Shown in pieces: positions 7,824 through 15,808 of a DNA stretch of 64,000 nt (positions are counted from its first letter, which is position 1; every line of letters begins with the position of its first letter). Made by a program: the position numbers and the translations under genes. The DNA lies in IMG/VR virus record IMGVR_UViG_3300038461_000061, positions 1 through 64,000 of that record; one strand, written 5' to 3'. The notes beneath the pieces are model-generated. The model searched no databases and had not been told where the DNA came from. It saw only the letters and a list, made by a program, of their open reading frames with translations. Origin of the DNA: a virus.

Positions 7824-7892
7824 GCTGATACGCTTCTGGCATGGCTTACTTCTCTGAATGAAACCAGCCAAGCCAAACTTTTCGGTATTAGC
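7824..7892 (+). ncRNA. Y-RNA-like structured RNA 1
   Basis: The 5' end GCTGATAC (7824-7831) pairs with GTATTAGC (7885-7892), eight pairs with one G-U. Inside, TGGC/GCCA, a 1x1 A-A mismatch, TGGCT/AGCCA, a 3x3 internal loop (TAC against ACC) and TTC/GAA close a seven-base loop. The core GGCTTACTTC...GAAACCAGCC is identical in the next RNA, although loop and outer helices differ. Y RNAs bind Ro60 through a helix made of their two ends and are often encoded beside the Ro gene. Placement right before a Ro60 gene makes this a strong Y-RNA candidate. An alternative closing helix (7798-7808 with 7909-7920) also exists. Confidence 0.65.
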
Positions 7893-7901
7893 AGATTGGT
7901 G

Positions 7902-8005
7902 CTTAATGGCAAGAATTGAAATCAATCCACTTCAAGACCGGCTTACTTCTATCATAAACGAAACCAGCCTGTCTTAGTTTTTGGGATTGATGGATTCTTG
8001 TTAAG
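7902..8005 (+). ncRNA. Y-RNA-like structured RNA 2
   Basis: A long imperfect hairpin: CTTAA/TTAAG, CAAGAAT/ATTCTTG, ATCAATCC/GGATTGAT and AAGAC/GTCTT stack in order, then the shared core GGCT (1x1 mismatch outside it), a 3x3 TAC/ACC loop and TTC/GAA close a ten-base loop. That is about 32 base pairs in 104 bases. The core matches RNA 1 exactly while the outer helices are different sequences that still pair, as expected for selected RNA structure. It ends 27 bases before the Ro60 start codon. Whether it is a separate RNA or the Ro60 mRNA leader is open. Confidence 0.65.
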
Positions 8006-8032
8006 GCACACTTCGCAACAAGGAGATGTAAT

Positions 8033-9835
8033 ATGAGCACGATGAAGAAATTAATGAAGGCCAAGTCGGTTTCTACTTCCATCCAAAACCAAGATAAGGG
8101 AGCCAGCGTGAACCGTGCTGGCGGTGTTGCGTGGGAAATCAAAAATCCTGCTGTAAAGCTCATTACTATGACGGCGGGAGCTTTCTTCGCTGAGCCGAAG
8201 TATTACAATGATAACGTCTGGAAGCCAAATCCTAACGTCATCAGGAAGGATGCGGAAGATTTTGTGTCCCGCATTGAAATGGCAGGCGAAAAGATTAAGA
8301 AATTTGTTGATTGTCCTGAGTTGGATAGTGTGTCCCAAGAAATTCTTGCGGCAGCTATCAGTATTTTGAATGGCCCAAACCCGAAGGATTTGTTCAGCAT
8401 TGCAGCTTGGTTGCGCAATGATATGAACATCCGTTTGACACCGCAAGTTCTTATGGTTGTGGCATCTATCCATCCAAAGGGACAGCAGTTTGTCCGTCAG
8501 TACATGCCAAAGGTTGCAATCCGTCCTGATGAAATCAAGACGTGTTTGATGCTGCATCGTTTCTTTTTCGGCCCAAAGTGCTTAAAGAATTGTTTGAGCC
8601 GTGGTCTAGCTGATGCACTTCATAATTTCGGTGAGCGTGGATTGTTGAAGTACAACAGTTCCGAATTCCCGAAATGGAAGGATGTTCTGCATTGGATTTA
8701 TCGCAAGAAGGATTATCCTTTGCCGATGCCTCTCCGCACGTACATGACTCACGGCACAGTTGACAGGGCAGCTTTGCCAATCGTTGCGGCACGTGAAGAC
8801 CTGAAGCAGTGCAAGATTTTTGACGATAAGGCTAGGGAATTGGTCACACAGTCAATGGCCAATTGGGAAGTCGTTTTGTCTCAGTTTGGCCAGAGCGGTG
8901 AAAACAAGCGGGCAGTTTGGGAATACCTGATTGCCGAAAAGCTTCTTGGCTATATGGCTATGTTGCGTAACCTTCGCAATGTGGCATCGGCTAATGTTTC
9001 AGATGCAACGATTGAAAGCGTCTATGCCATGCTGTCTGACGCGGAAGAAGTTAAGAAGAGCCGTCAGCTTCCATTCCGCTTCGTGGCTGCTTATGACGCT
9101 GTTGAAGGACAGCCAAATCCTTATGGCTATAGTTACGACGAAGAGCCAAAAAAGGAAGATAAGGCCAATCCGCGCCACAAGCAGAAGCTTTTGGAAGCAA
9201 TTGAAAATGCCATTGATTTGGCTTGTCAGAATGTTCCAGAAATGCCGGGAATGACGGCTGTTTTTGCCGACAATTCCGGTTCCATGACTTCGCCGGTTTC
9301 AGACAAGAGCCAGATTACGTGTCTGAAAGCTGCGAATGTGTTGGCTGGAATGATTGCAAAGCGTTCTGAAGGTAGTGCTCTCTTGTGCGCTTTCGGTACT
9401 GATGTGGCACAAGTTCACTACACAAAGAACACGACCATTATTGACATCTCTAAGAAATTGGAGAAGGCGGATACCAATGGCTGTTCAACCAACGCACATC
9501 GCTGTGTGCAGTGGATGGCGAAAAATAATGTCAATCCAGACCGTGTTATCATTCTGAGCGACATGCAGTGTTGGAATGACGGCTACGGCGGGTTTGACGG
9601 TTCGTTGAATGGCGAATGGCAGAAGTTCAAACAGAAGCATCCGAATTGTTGGCTGCATTCTGTGAACTTGCATGGTTATGGTGATACGCCTGTCAATGAG
9701 GCAACAAAGAAGGTGAATTTGGTTGGTGGATTCTCTGAGAAGATTTTCAGTATGCTTTTGGAGACGGAAAGTGTCGTCAAGAAGGAAGAGAAGGCACCTA
9801 TTCCAACGATTGACCAGATTCGGTCTAAGTGGTAA
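8033..9835 (+). CDS. rsr: Ro60 (TROVE plus vWA domain) RNA-binding protein
   Basis: A 600-residue protein colinear with Ro60. The TROVE module spans about residues 20-390: GGVAWEIKNP then L-x-T-x-x-x-G early, NDMNIRLTPQVLMVVAS in the HEAT-like ring, and YMAMLRNLRNV near the end, as in Ro60 (T-A-L-L-R-N-L). The vWA domain follows from about 405 and has a MIDAS motif DNSGS (D413) and later ILSDMQ. Ro60 rings bind the ends of misfolded RNAs and Y RNAs; in Deinococcus the protein works with PNPase. Two structured RNAs with a common core lie just upstream. AAGGAGATG precedes the ATG. A terminator follows at 9867. Confidence 0.9.
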   Translation: MSTMKKLMKAKSVSTSIQNQDKGASVNRAGGVAWEIKNPAVKLITMTAGAFFAEPKYYNDNVWKPNPNVIRKDAEDFVSRIEMAGEKIKKFVDCPELDSVSQEILAAAISILNGPNPKDLFSIAAWLRNDMNIRLTPQVLMVVASIHPKGQQFVRQYMPKVAIRPDEIKTCLMLHRFFFGPKCLKNCLSRGLADALHNFGERGLLKYNSSEFPKWKDVLHWIYRKKDYPLPMPLRTYMTHGTVDRAALPIVAAREDLKQCKIFDDKARELVTQSMANWEVVLSQFGQSGENKRAVWEYLIAEKLLGYMAMLRNLRNVASANVSDATIESVYAMLSDAEEVKKSRQLPFRFVAAYDAVEGQPNPYGYSYDEEPKKEDKANPRHKQKLLEAIENAIDLACQNVPEMPGMTAVFADNSGSMTSPVSDKSQITCLKAANVLAGMIAKRSEGSALLCAFGTDVAQVHYTKNTTIIDISKKLEKADTNGCSTNAHRCVQWMAKNNVNPDRVIILSDMQCWNDGYGGFDGSLNGEWQKFKQKHPNCWLHSVNLHGYGDTPVNEATKKVNLVGGFSEKIFSMLLETESVVKKEEKAPIPTIDQIRSKW

Positions 9836-9866
9836 AGCCCGAAATAAAAATGGTAGCGGGGTGCGG

Positions 9867-9897
9867 AAAGAATGGGGCTAAAAACCCCATTCTTTTT
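9867..9897 (+). terminator. Intrinsic terminator after Ro60
   Basis: AAAGAATGGGG (9867-9877) pairs perfectly with CCCCATTCTTT (9885-9895) around a seven-base loop and runs into a T-tract. It ends the Ro60 transcript; a TATAAT element for the next gene follows at once. Confidence 0.85.
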
Positions 9898-9899
9898 TG

Positions 9900-9905
9900 T
9901 ATAAT
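9900..9905 (+). promoter_or_regulatory. TATAAT promoter element abutting a terminator
   Basis: TTGTATAATGG starts three bases after the T-tract of the Ro60 terminator and 23 bases before the ATG at 9928. The back-to-back layout separates two transcription units. Confidence 0.5.
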
Positions 9906-9927
9906 GGTAATGACAAAAGGAGAAACC

Positions 9928-10425
9928 ATGAAACAGAAAATTTTTGTGCTTTGTGAAAATGGCTATGAAGAAGATAATCGCGGGGTGACGATTGTTTTTG
10001 GACCACCTAAAAGCAACTTGAAAAAGCTACACGCAGAGTACAGAGCTTTAGGCTATCGCAAATATAAGCTTAAGGAACTACATGCGGTTGAAACATCTGA
10101 AACATTGGGATTTGCAGATTGGTTGATTGCGAACAAAGGATTTGCCGCTCCAAAAGACGTTGGTGTGTTTTATGTGGATGTGTACAAAGAAGAAGAGCAT
10201 ATTAAAGAATACAACGAGATACGAGAAAATCCTGAGACACCTAAGACTGTTGCAGAAGCCAAAGAGAAGATTGCGGCTATTATGAAGACCATGAAAAAGC
10301 CTATTGTTCAACAGGCAGACGACATAAAACTGAGGATTCTGCAATGGCTTGTTTATGATGCTGACGACGATGAAAAAGTACAGTATATCAGACTCCCTTT
10401 AGAGTGGGCTGCAAGAAAGTCATAA
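9928..10425 (+). CDS. Hypothetical protein
   Basis: A 165-residue protein with a good ribosome site (AAAAGGAG) and its own promoter-like TATAAT. It opens with a short beta strand (KIFVLCENGYEED), continues with basic and acidic helices (VAEAKEKIAAIMKTMKK) and ends with an acidic tail. No known family. A longer open frame from 9829 runs through the terminator and is not credible. Confidence 0.65.
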   Translation: MKQKIFVLCENGYEEDNRGVTIVFGPPKSNLKKLHAEYRALGYRKYKLKELHAVETSETLGFADWLIANKGFAAPKDVGVFYVDVYKEEEHIKEYNEIRENPETPKTVAEAKEKIAAIMKTMKKPIVQQADDIKLRILQWLVYDADDDEKVQYIRLPLEWAARKS

Positions 10426-10647
10426 TTTTTTTATAATTATCTAGGTGTGTTGGATACAATCTTTTATGAGGTTGAATGATTTTATAGAAGGAGGTGACAC
10501 TAAAGACAAAGAGTGAATAATAAAATAGCAGTCAGCAGTGCCTGAAAAGCTGAGCGAATTTACACTTCCATTGGGGAAGTTCGTAATGCAGTCAGCGACG
10601 TGACCATAGGCAAGTCACAAAACAAGCGTGAAGAGAGGAACAAAAAC
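10426..10647 (+). promoter_or_regulatory. Structured 5' leader with a perfect Shine-Dalgarno and short leader frame
   Basis: This 222-base region holds a T-run motif (10427-10436), TACAAT (10455-10460) and AAGGAGGTGA (10489-10498), a ten-base complement to the 16S rRNA end. A GTG at 10513 then opens a ten-codon frame (MNNKIAVSSA) closed by TGA; the same frame continues open into the gene at 10648. Hairpins include TTAC-A-CTTCC/GGAAG...GTAA (about 10560-10583) and GTGAC/GTCAC (10600-10618); GCAGTCAGC occurs twice. It could be a regulatory leader, or the broken 5' end of a longer gene. Confidence 0.45.
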
Positions 10648-11745
10648 ATGTCTACAAATACTCGTACTTCTGTCGAAACACTTATTTCCAAAGTCAAAAA
10701 AGCAGCCAAAGAGATTGAACCTGCATTGAAACAAGTCAATGCAAAAGGTGTAACTGCATCTCTTCCTGCCGACTTAACTGAAGCACCTAAGATTTACGGC
10801 ATCAATTGTGCAATTGAATCAAGTGCCGAAGCTTACATTTGGGATAGACTCTGTAAGCTTGGCATTTATTGTGATGAAGGAAGCCATGAGTTGCTTCTTT
10901 CTGACGACTGCACAGAGGGTGAAGCACGTCGTATCTTCTGTGAAAACGGTCAACCCAATCTCCCGCCAATTCGTTTCAAGAGATTGTGGAGCATCTTGAA
11001 GGAAGGTAGTCAGTGTTCATTTGGCGAAAAACCTGAAAATCAAATTGCTGAAGTTCATGCAGCTACCAAAGAAGTCAGAGGTATGCCTGTTATTGAAGAG
11101 TACAAAGTGGCAATAGAAACGATTGTCAAGGCTAATCGTCCTGTTGGCCAGTGGAGCGATGAAGAATTGCTCAAGGCATACAACCCTACCTGTGACCCTA
11201 CTATCTTTGAAGTGCTTGATAAAAAAGCCCATGAGCGTCCTTTCATCATCTTCCAGAACGAAGCGGAAGGCACCATTGATGTTGAAGCTTCGTTGAGTCT
11301 TCTGAGACAGGCGCGTAAGGGCAAGACGCCTGTGCATTATCCTGTGAAGAATGTCTTGAAGCGTCTCTATCGTGCAGGCCATTTCCCTTCGTTGGCAATG
11401 TTCCAATGCCCATTTCATCCGGGTGTTATTCTCGTTAATGGTTACTGTGATGAATGTGAGCGTGAATGGAATGTTGAGAAATACGAAGAGATGCAGTTTG
11501 CGCGTATTGTTTATGAAATGGGTCAAGCGCCTAAAGACAAGGCTTATATCGGCCAATTCATCAATGAGTTGATGCAGTACGGCATTGTTAGCAAGGATGG
11601 TAATGCTGGATTGAAGGACGATTATCCGAAGGCTTACGCGACATACCTTGAACGTAAGGCTGATGATAGTCTTCCTAGAATTAAAGTCAGAACCTCACAA
11701 GAGCGTGAAGTGTCAGACCCAATGAATCCTTCTCGTACATACTAA
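10648..11745 (+). CDS. Hypothetical protein with a C-x2-H / C-x2-C zinc motif
   Basis: A 365-residue protein. The ATG at 10648 follows AGAGAGGAA; an in-frame GTG at 10600 has no ribosome site. At about residues 252-272 it has CPFHPGVILVNGYCDECEREW, a probable zinc knuckle. The next gene carries a matching element (CPRHNEPFAHGRFCQKCGYEW), so the two neighbours share a domain. The N-terminal part is helical and Lys-rich. I do not recognise the family. Confidence 0.65.
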   Translation: MSTNTRTSVETLISKVKKAAKEIEPALKQVNAKGVTASLPADLTEAPKIYGINCAIESSAEAYIWDRLCKLGIYCDEGSHELLLSDDCTEGEARRIFCENGQPNLPPIRFKRLWSILKEGSQCSFGEKPENQIAEVHAATKEVRGMPVIEEYKVAIETIVKANRPVGQWSDEELLKAYNPTCDPTIFEVLDKKAHERPFIIFQNEAEGTIDVEASLSLLRQARKGKTPVHYPVKNVLKRLYRAGHFPSLAMFQCPFHPGVILVNGYCDECEREWNVEKYEEMQFARIVYEMGQAPKDKAYIGQFINELMQYGIVSKDGNAGLKDDYPKAYATYLERKADDSLPRIKVRTSQEREVSDPMNPSRTY

Positions 11746-11752
11746 CAACAAT

Positions 11753-11800
11753 GTCAGAAACTTCCTGCTATTTAAAGTATAATAGCAGGGAGTCTCTGAC
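11753..11800 (+). promoter_or_regulatory. Long hairpin carrying a TATAAT box in its loop
   Basis: An 18-19 pair imperfect palindrome: left arm 11753-11771, right arm 11782-11800, with one A-C mismatch and one G-T pair. The loop side holds AGTATAAT (11776-11783). No T-tract follows, so it is not a standard terminator. A palindrome around a -10 box suggests an operator or an RNA hairpin controlling the gene at 11825. Confidence 0.55.
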
Positions 11801-11824
11801 GAATTATGACAAAGGAGATGCACT

Positions 11825-13012
11825 ATGTTGCAATATACTAATTATAGAACAGCGACAACATACGTTCAGGAACATGCAAAAAAAGGTTGGGTGGATGTTA
11901 TGGAACACGCCGGGTTTAAGGCGCGTCTTATGAAAGCAGAGCGCATTAAAGATGATGGATTAGTTCATGTTTTGCCAAAAGGCGAGCCGCTGCCTGTTTT
12001 CCCAATTGCTTGTTTACCCGGTGCTCCGAAAGATTGGGTTCGTGCTGCTGGAACTTATGTTTGTCCTGTTTCTGTAAATATCGGTTTGTGGTTTGATTGG
12101 ACTGAAAATGACCCTCTCAATACTGCTGTTGTTCCAAGCGTAAAAGGCATGAACCCTATTACTGGAATGGAAATGAATGGTTTGGGCTTGGAAAGCTACA
12201 CTAATAATTGTCCTAGACATAATGAACCATTCGCACATGGAAGATTCTGCCAGAAGTGTGGATATGAGTGGCCAGCGCAGAATTATATATGTTCTGCTCC
12301 GCATTGGTGGGATGGTTTCAGGAATAGTAATGATGGAACTGTGCGTCAATTTTTCTTTTCAGAGGATGAAGCACGGGATATTGCTTCGTTGGTTATGGGC
12401 AGAGAGAAGACAGTTCCGGCTTTTGGTTTTGCTTTTTACAAGACTAAAATTAGACGCGAAATGCCACGGGTTGAACATATCTATCATACTTCAATTATTG
12501 GTGTCAATTCTGGTTCTAATGAATATTCCCCATACAAAAATTATGGGGGGTATAAAACGTATGATGCAACTTGGGGCTGTGGGAATATCAAAACACAATC
12601 TCTTAATAGTAACGAAAACATCTACAATGACGGTCATCATACCTATTGTTGTAATGATGCACACTCTGGCGAACTATCTTGTTCTATAAGCGATGCAGAT
12701 TTAATTAAAAGTGCTCCATCATCAGGCATTCTACGTAGTACAAAAATATCACGGAGCACGAAAGAAATACGTGTGCCAGAAACAGCATTTGAGCAAGAAG
12801 TTAAATCTGTATCGGTTGGTGCTGGCGCTCAGATTTCTCAGAAACTTGAGGATGATGTGTTGGGTGTTTCTGGGTGGGAAGAAAAGCCGGGTGGAGTGGT
12901 ACGGCTGTATTTCTGCTTTGAAAAAGAGTTCAAAAACATTGTGGAAAGAGGTGGAATTAAAGAATTGATAGCCAAGAAAGAAGGCTTTTTGGATAAGCTT
13001 CCTGTTGGTTAA
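11825..13012 (+). CDS. Hypothetical zinc-motif protein, 395 aa
   Basis: A 395-residue protein with ribosome site AAAGGAGATG. Around residues 129-149 it has CPRHNEPFAHGRFCQKCGYEW, related to the knuckle in the preceding gene, then a WWDGFR segment and an aromatic, Gly/Asn/Tyr-rich middle (NYGGYKTYDATWGCGN). The C-terminus returns to a regular fold (RLYFCFEKEF). The middle looks like a surface or substrate-binding region. No enzyme motif is recognised. Confidence 0.65.
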   Translation: MLQYTNYRTATTYVQEHAKKGWVDVMEHAGFKARLMKAERIKDDGLVHVLPKGEPLPVFPIACLPGAPKDWVRAAGTYVCPVSVNIGLWFDWTENDPLNTAVVPSVKGMNPITGMEMNGLGLESYTNNCPRHNEPFAHGRFCQKCGYEWPAQNYICSAPHWWDGFRNSNDGTVRQFFFSEDEARDIASLVMGREKTVPAFGFAFYKTKIRREMPRVEHIYHTSIIGVNSGSNEYSPYKNYGGYKTYDATWGCGNIKTQSLNSNENIYNDGHHTYCCNDAHSGELSCSISDADLIKSAPSSGILRSTKISRSTKEIRVPETAFEQEVKSVSVGAGAQISQKLEDDVLGVSGWEEKPGGVVRLYFCFEKEFKNIVERGGIKELIAKKEGFLDKLPVG

Positions 13013-13044
13013 AGATTACCCATAAAATCTAACTGTAGCTCTTG

Positions 13045-13073
13045 AACCGCGCTCTGACAAAGGGCGCGGTTTA
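13045..13073 (+). terminator. Intrinsic terminator
   Basis: AACCGCGC (13045-13052) pairs with GCGCGGTT (13064-13071), an eight-pair GC-rich stem followed by TATTATTTC. It separates the gene ending at 13012 from the histidine kinase operon. Confidence 0.75.
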
Positions 13074-13121
13074 TTATTTCTTGATATTTGGTCTTAGTAG
13101 GGCATCTATATTAGGTAGATT

Positions 13122-15437
13122 ATGAACGACGATGATGAAACAATACAAAAGCAGAACCATTTTTTGCAAACACTATTGGATGCAATTCCAATAGCTGTTT
13201 ATTACACCGATGCTAATGGTGTCTACGTAGGTTGCAATACAGCCTTTGAGAATCTGCGCAATGTGAAACGAGAAGACATTATAGGCGCTAGTCCTATTGA
13301 TGCTTCTCCATTGAAAACCGCCTATTTTCATAAACAGATAGATGACAATCTCCTTGAATCTACTGATTTTCAAACGCAGTATGAAAAAGAGATGGTAACA
13401 TCAGACGGACAAGTTAAAAACATCATCTACCAAAAATCAGTCTTAACTACTAAAGCTGGCAAAAAAATAGGTATAGTTGGTGCAATGTTGGACATAACCC
13501 AACGCAAGAAACAAGAATTGGAAATTGAGGAAACAAAACAAAGGTATAAAAGGTTGATAGAGGTTTCACCTTTCGCTACTATTTTGCATGAGAACGGCAA
13601 TATTGAATTTGCGAATAACGCTGCCGTAAGAATGCTAAGGGCTTGTACTAGAGAGGATTTACTAGGCAGGAAGTATCTGGATTTTGTTCATCCAAAATTT
13701 AGAGCACAAGAACTTCAACGCATGGAAGAAATGAAAAAAGAACGCGGGTACGAAGTGCCTCTTGTTGAAAGCCAGTTTCTTACTTATACCGGAGAACTTA
13801 TTGACGTTGAAACTGCCGCCACATCGTTTGAGCGCGTCAATGGCAATATGGTCTTTGAGGTAGTATTCCATGATATTGCAGAACGCAAGAAAGCTGAAAA
13901 AGCCTTACATGATAATCGGAAGCTGCTTTCTACCACGCTGCATTCAATAGGTGATGGTGTTATTTCAACAGACAATAGTGGTCAGATAATAGGCGTTAAT
14001 GCTGCTGCTGAAAGTATACTTGGCTATAAAGAATTTGAAATGATAGGCAAACCTCTTAACATTTTCATCAAATTTATTCACCAGTTTACTAAGAAAGAAG
14101 TACCTAATCCTGTTGAAATGGTACTCAACACGGGCGCTTTGATAGCTCCGCGTAACAACACGCTCTATGTGACTTCAAGTGGTAAAGAAGTACCTATCAA
14201 ACACAATGCTTCACCTATCATAGATGAATACGGAGATATGATAGGTGTTGTTATGGTGTTTAGAGACGTGAGCGAAGAATACCAACATCAGGAAAAGTTG
14301 CTACGTTCAGAACGATTGGCGGCTGTAGGTTTGATGGCAAGCGGCATTGCTCACGAATTCAACAACATTAATGCAGTGATTAAGGGTCATGTGGATTTGA
14401 TTTATCGCGAGACGGTGCCAGATAAGGTTCGCAAATCATTAGATATTGTCAAATCTGCTCTTTCTCAAGGAGCAAGTATCACAAACGATTTGTTGGCTTT
14501 CACTAGTACGGCTTCAAATAAAGGTAGTATGAAAGCAGTCCAGCCAAAAGCATTGATTCAAGGAGTCGTTGAACTGCTGAATATTGATTTGGGCAAAGAG
14601 AATGTAAAAGTAGATATTGTAGAGAACACAACGGCAAAAATATATGTGCAGCCGAAAGGCATAGCACACGTTTTAATGAACATGATTATCAATGCTCAAC
14701 ACGCGATGACAAAATCTCAAAATAAGCAGATTACTATTACAATTGAAGAACCACCCGAAGGTAATGATATTCTCTATGAGGACAAGATTATCCTCAAAAT
14801 AGCAGACGTTGGATGTGGCATAGCTAAAGATAACTTGTCAAAAATATTCATGCCTTTCTTTTCCACCAAAGGCAATTTCGCAGAGAAAAATTCTTGGCAG
14901 GCTAATCTGAAAGGAACGGGTTTAGGCTTATCTGTTTGTCATGCTATAATAGTAGGTCAGCACAAAGGCGAAATCAAGGTAGATACTGAGGTGAATAAAG
15001 GTACTACATTTTCTTTATATTTGCCAAAGTACATAGACCAATCACAGACAGGTTATGTCAACACCGACTATGAAAAAGGCAACGGGGAGCGTATTCTATT
15101 GTTAGGTGGTGCTCTTGATACGGGAAAACTTCTTTGGGAAGCGATTACTGGCGAAGGATATAAAGTATTTATCTCAGGTTCTATTCAAGAGGCCATTACT
15201 GAACATATCAAAGACCCATTCGCAGTAGTTATTGCAGATGCTAGAAGTAATTTTATGGACGGTGAGTTTACTAAAGAAGTAAGTGATTCATTTGATGCGG
15301 TAAAAATCGTTTTGACTAACAAAATTTGGAAGGTGCCTATCGCCGATGTTTACTACCCGAAGAAACCATATGATTTGGTAGATTTGATGGTGCATATTTA
15401 TAGCGGGTTGAAAAAAAGAAGGGAGCGCAAAGTATGA
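13122..15437 (+). CDS. PAS-domain sensor histidine kinase with degenerate receiver
   Basis: A 771-residue kinase. Three PAS domains occupy about residues 10-130, 140-260 and 265-390 (each with an N-G-x-I/V core, e.g. TDANGVYVGCN). A dimerisation/phosphoacceptor helix carries GIAHEFNN with His411. The ATPase domain has the N box (MIINAQHAM), ADVGCGI and KGTGLGLSV. From about 650 a receiver-like domain follows (VVIADARS, PKKPYD) that lacks the usual acidic pair on strand one, so it may not be phosphorylated normally. No transmembrane helix is seen, so it is a cytoplasmic sensor. Such kinases are rare in phages. It overlaps the next gene by four bases (ATGA). Confidence 0.9.
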   Translation: MNDDDETIQKQNHFLQTLLDAIPIAVYYTDANGVYVGCNTAFENLRNVKREDIIGASPIDASPLKTAYFHKQIDDNLLESTDFQTQYEKEMVTSDGQVKNIIYQKSVLTTKAGKKIGIVGAMLDITQRKKQELEIEETKQRYKRLIEVSPFATILHENGNIEFANNAAVRMLRACTREDLLGRKYLDFVHPKFRAQELQRMEEMKKERGYEVPLVESQFLTYTGELIDVETAATSFERVNGNMVFEVVFHDIAERKKAEKALHDNRKLLSTTLHSIGDGVISTDNSGQIIGVNAAAESILGYKEFEMIGKPLNIFIKFIHQFTKKEVPNPVEMVLNTGALIAPRNNTLYVTSSGKEVPIKHNASPIIDEYGDMIGVVMVFRDVSEEYQHQEKLLRSERLAAVGLMASGIAHEFNNINAVIKGHVDLIYRETVPDKVRKSLDIVKSALSQGASITNDLLAFTSTASNKGSMKAVQPKALIQGVVELLNIDLGKENVKVDIVENTTAKIYVQPKGIAHVLMNMIINAQHAMTKSQNKQITITIEEPPEGNDILYEDKIILKIADVGCGIAKDNLSKIFMPFFSTKGNFAEKNSWQANLKGTGLGLSVCHAIIVGQHKGEIKVDTEVNKGTTFSLYLPKYIDQSQTGYVNTDYEKGNGERILLLGGALDTGKLLWEAITGEGYKVFISGSIQEAITEHIKDPFAVVIADARSNFMDGEFTKEVSDSFDAVKIVLTNKIWKVPIADVYYPKKPYDLVDLMVHIYSGLKKRRERKV

Positions 15438-15796
15438 ATCCTCAGACAGCCGCCCAAGGTGCTATGACTGTTGCAGAAATGTTGGCGAAATATGGTCCTT
15501 GGGGTATGTGTGTTATCCTCATCGTTTTGTTGGTAGCCTTCTATTGGCACATCAACAAAAAACACGAACGACAAATCAAAGACTTGACTGACTTGTTAGA
15601 AAAGCGCAACAATCAATTGATGGCGTTGGCACAGAAATGTTCTAATGCATTGACTACAAGCACTAATTGTGGCGCTGAAGTTAAGACAATGTTAGAAGAA
15701 GAAAAGCGCATGAAAGAGGAAGAAAAGAGATTGCTAGAAAGAACACAACGGGTGATTGACCGTTGCCGATATGCAGCCAAAGTGAAAGAAGATTAA
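15434..15796 (+). CDS. Single-pass membrane protein with coiled coil
   Basis: A 120-residue protein with one transmembrane helix (about residues 20-38, WGMCVILIVLLVAFYW) then a long charged coiled coil (HERQIKDLTDLLEKRN, MLEEEKRMKEEEKRL). It is translationally coupled to the kinase gene and followed by a receiver gene. It may be a membrane anchor or partner for the kinase. A spanin- or holin-like role is possible from topology alone, but the operon context argues for signalling. Confidence 0.7.
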   Translation: MNPQTAAQGAMTVAEMLAKYGPWGMCVILIVLLVAFYWHINKKHERQIKDLTDLLEKRNNQLMALAQKCSNALTTSTNCGAEVKTMLEEEKRMKEEEKRLLERTQRVIDRCRYAAKVKED

Positions 15797-15808
15797 AGGA
15801 GAGGGATT

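Noticed and set aside
7890-7903. tRNA D-arm-like AGC-AGATTGGT-GCT near RNA 1, as in YrlA-type Y RNAs
   Set aside because: No matching T-arm was found and it competes with the stronger closing helix of RNA 1, so I do not claim a tRNA-like domain.
9829-9927. Upstream extension of the gene at 9928
   Set aside because: It would cross a perfect intrinsic terminator and a TATAAT element; the ATG at 9928 has a good ribosome site.
10513-10647. Reassigned TGA codon (alternative genetic code)
   Set aside because: Other genes, for example those ending at 17428 and 15437, use TGA as a normal stop, so a code change is not supported.
15434-15796. Spanin or holin
   Set aside because: One membrane helix plus coiled coil fits, but the gene is coupled to a kinase and receiver and no lysis genes are nearby.
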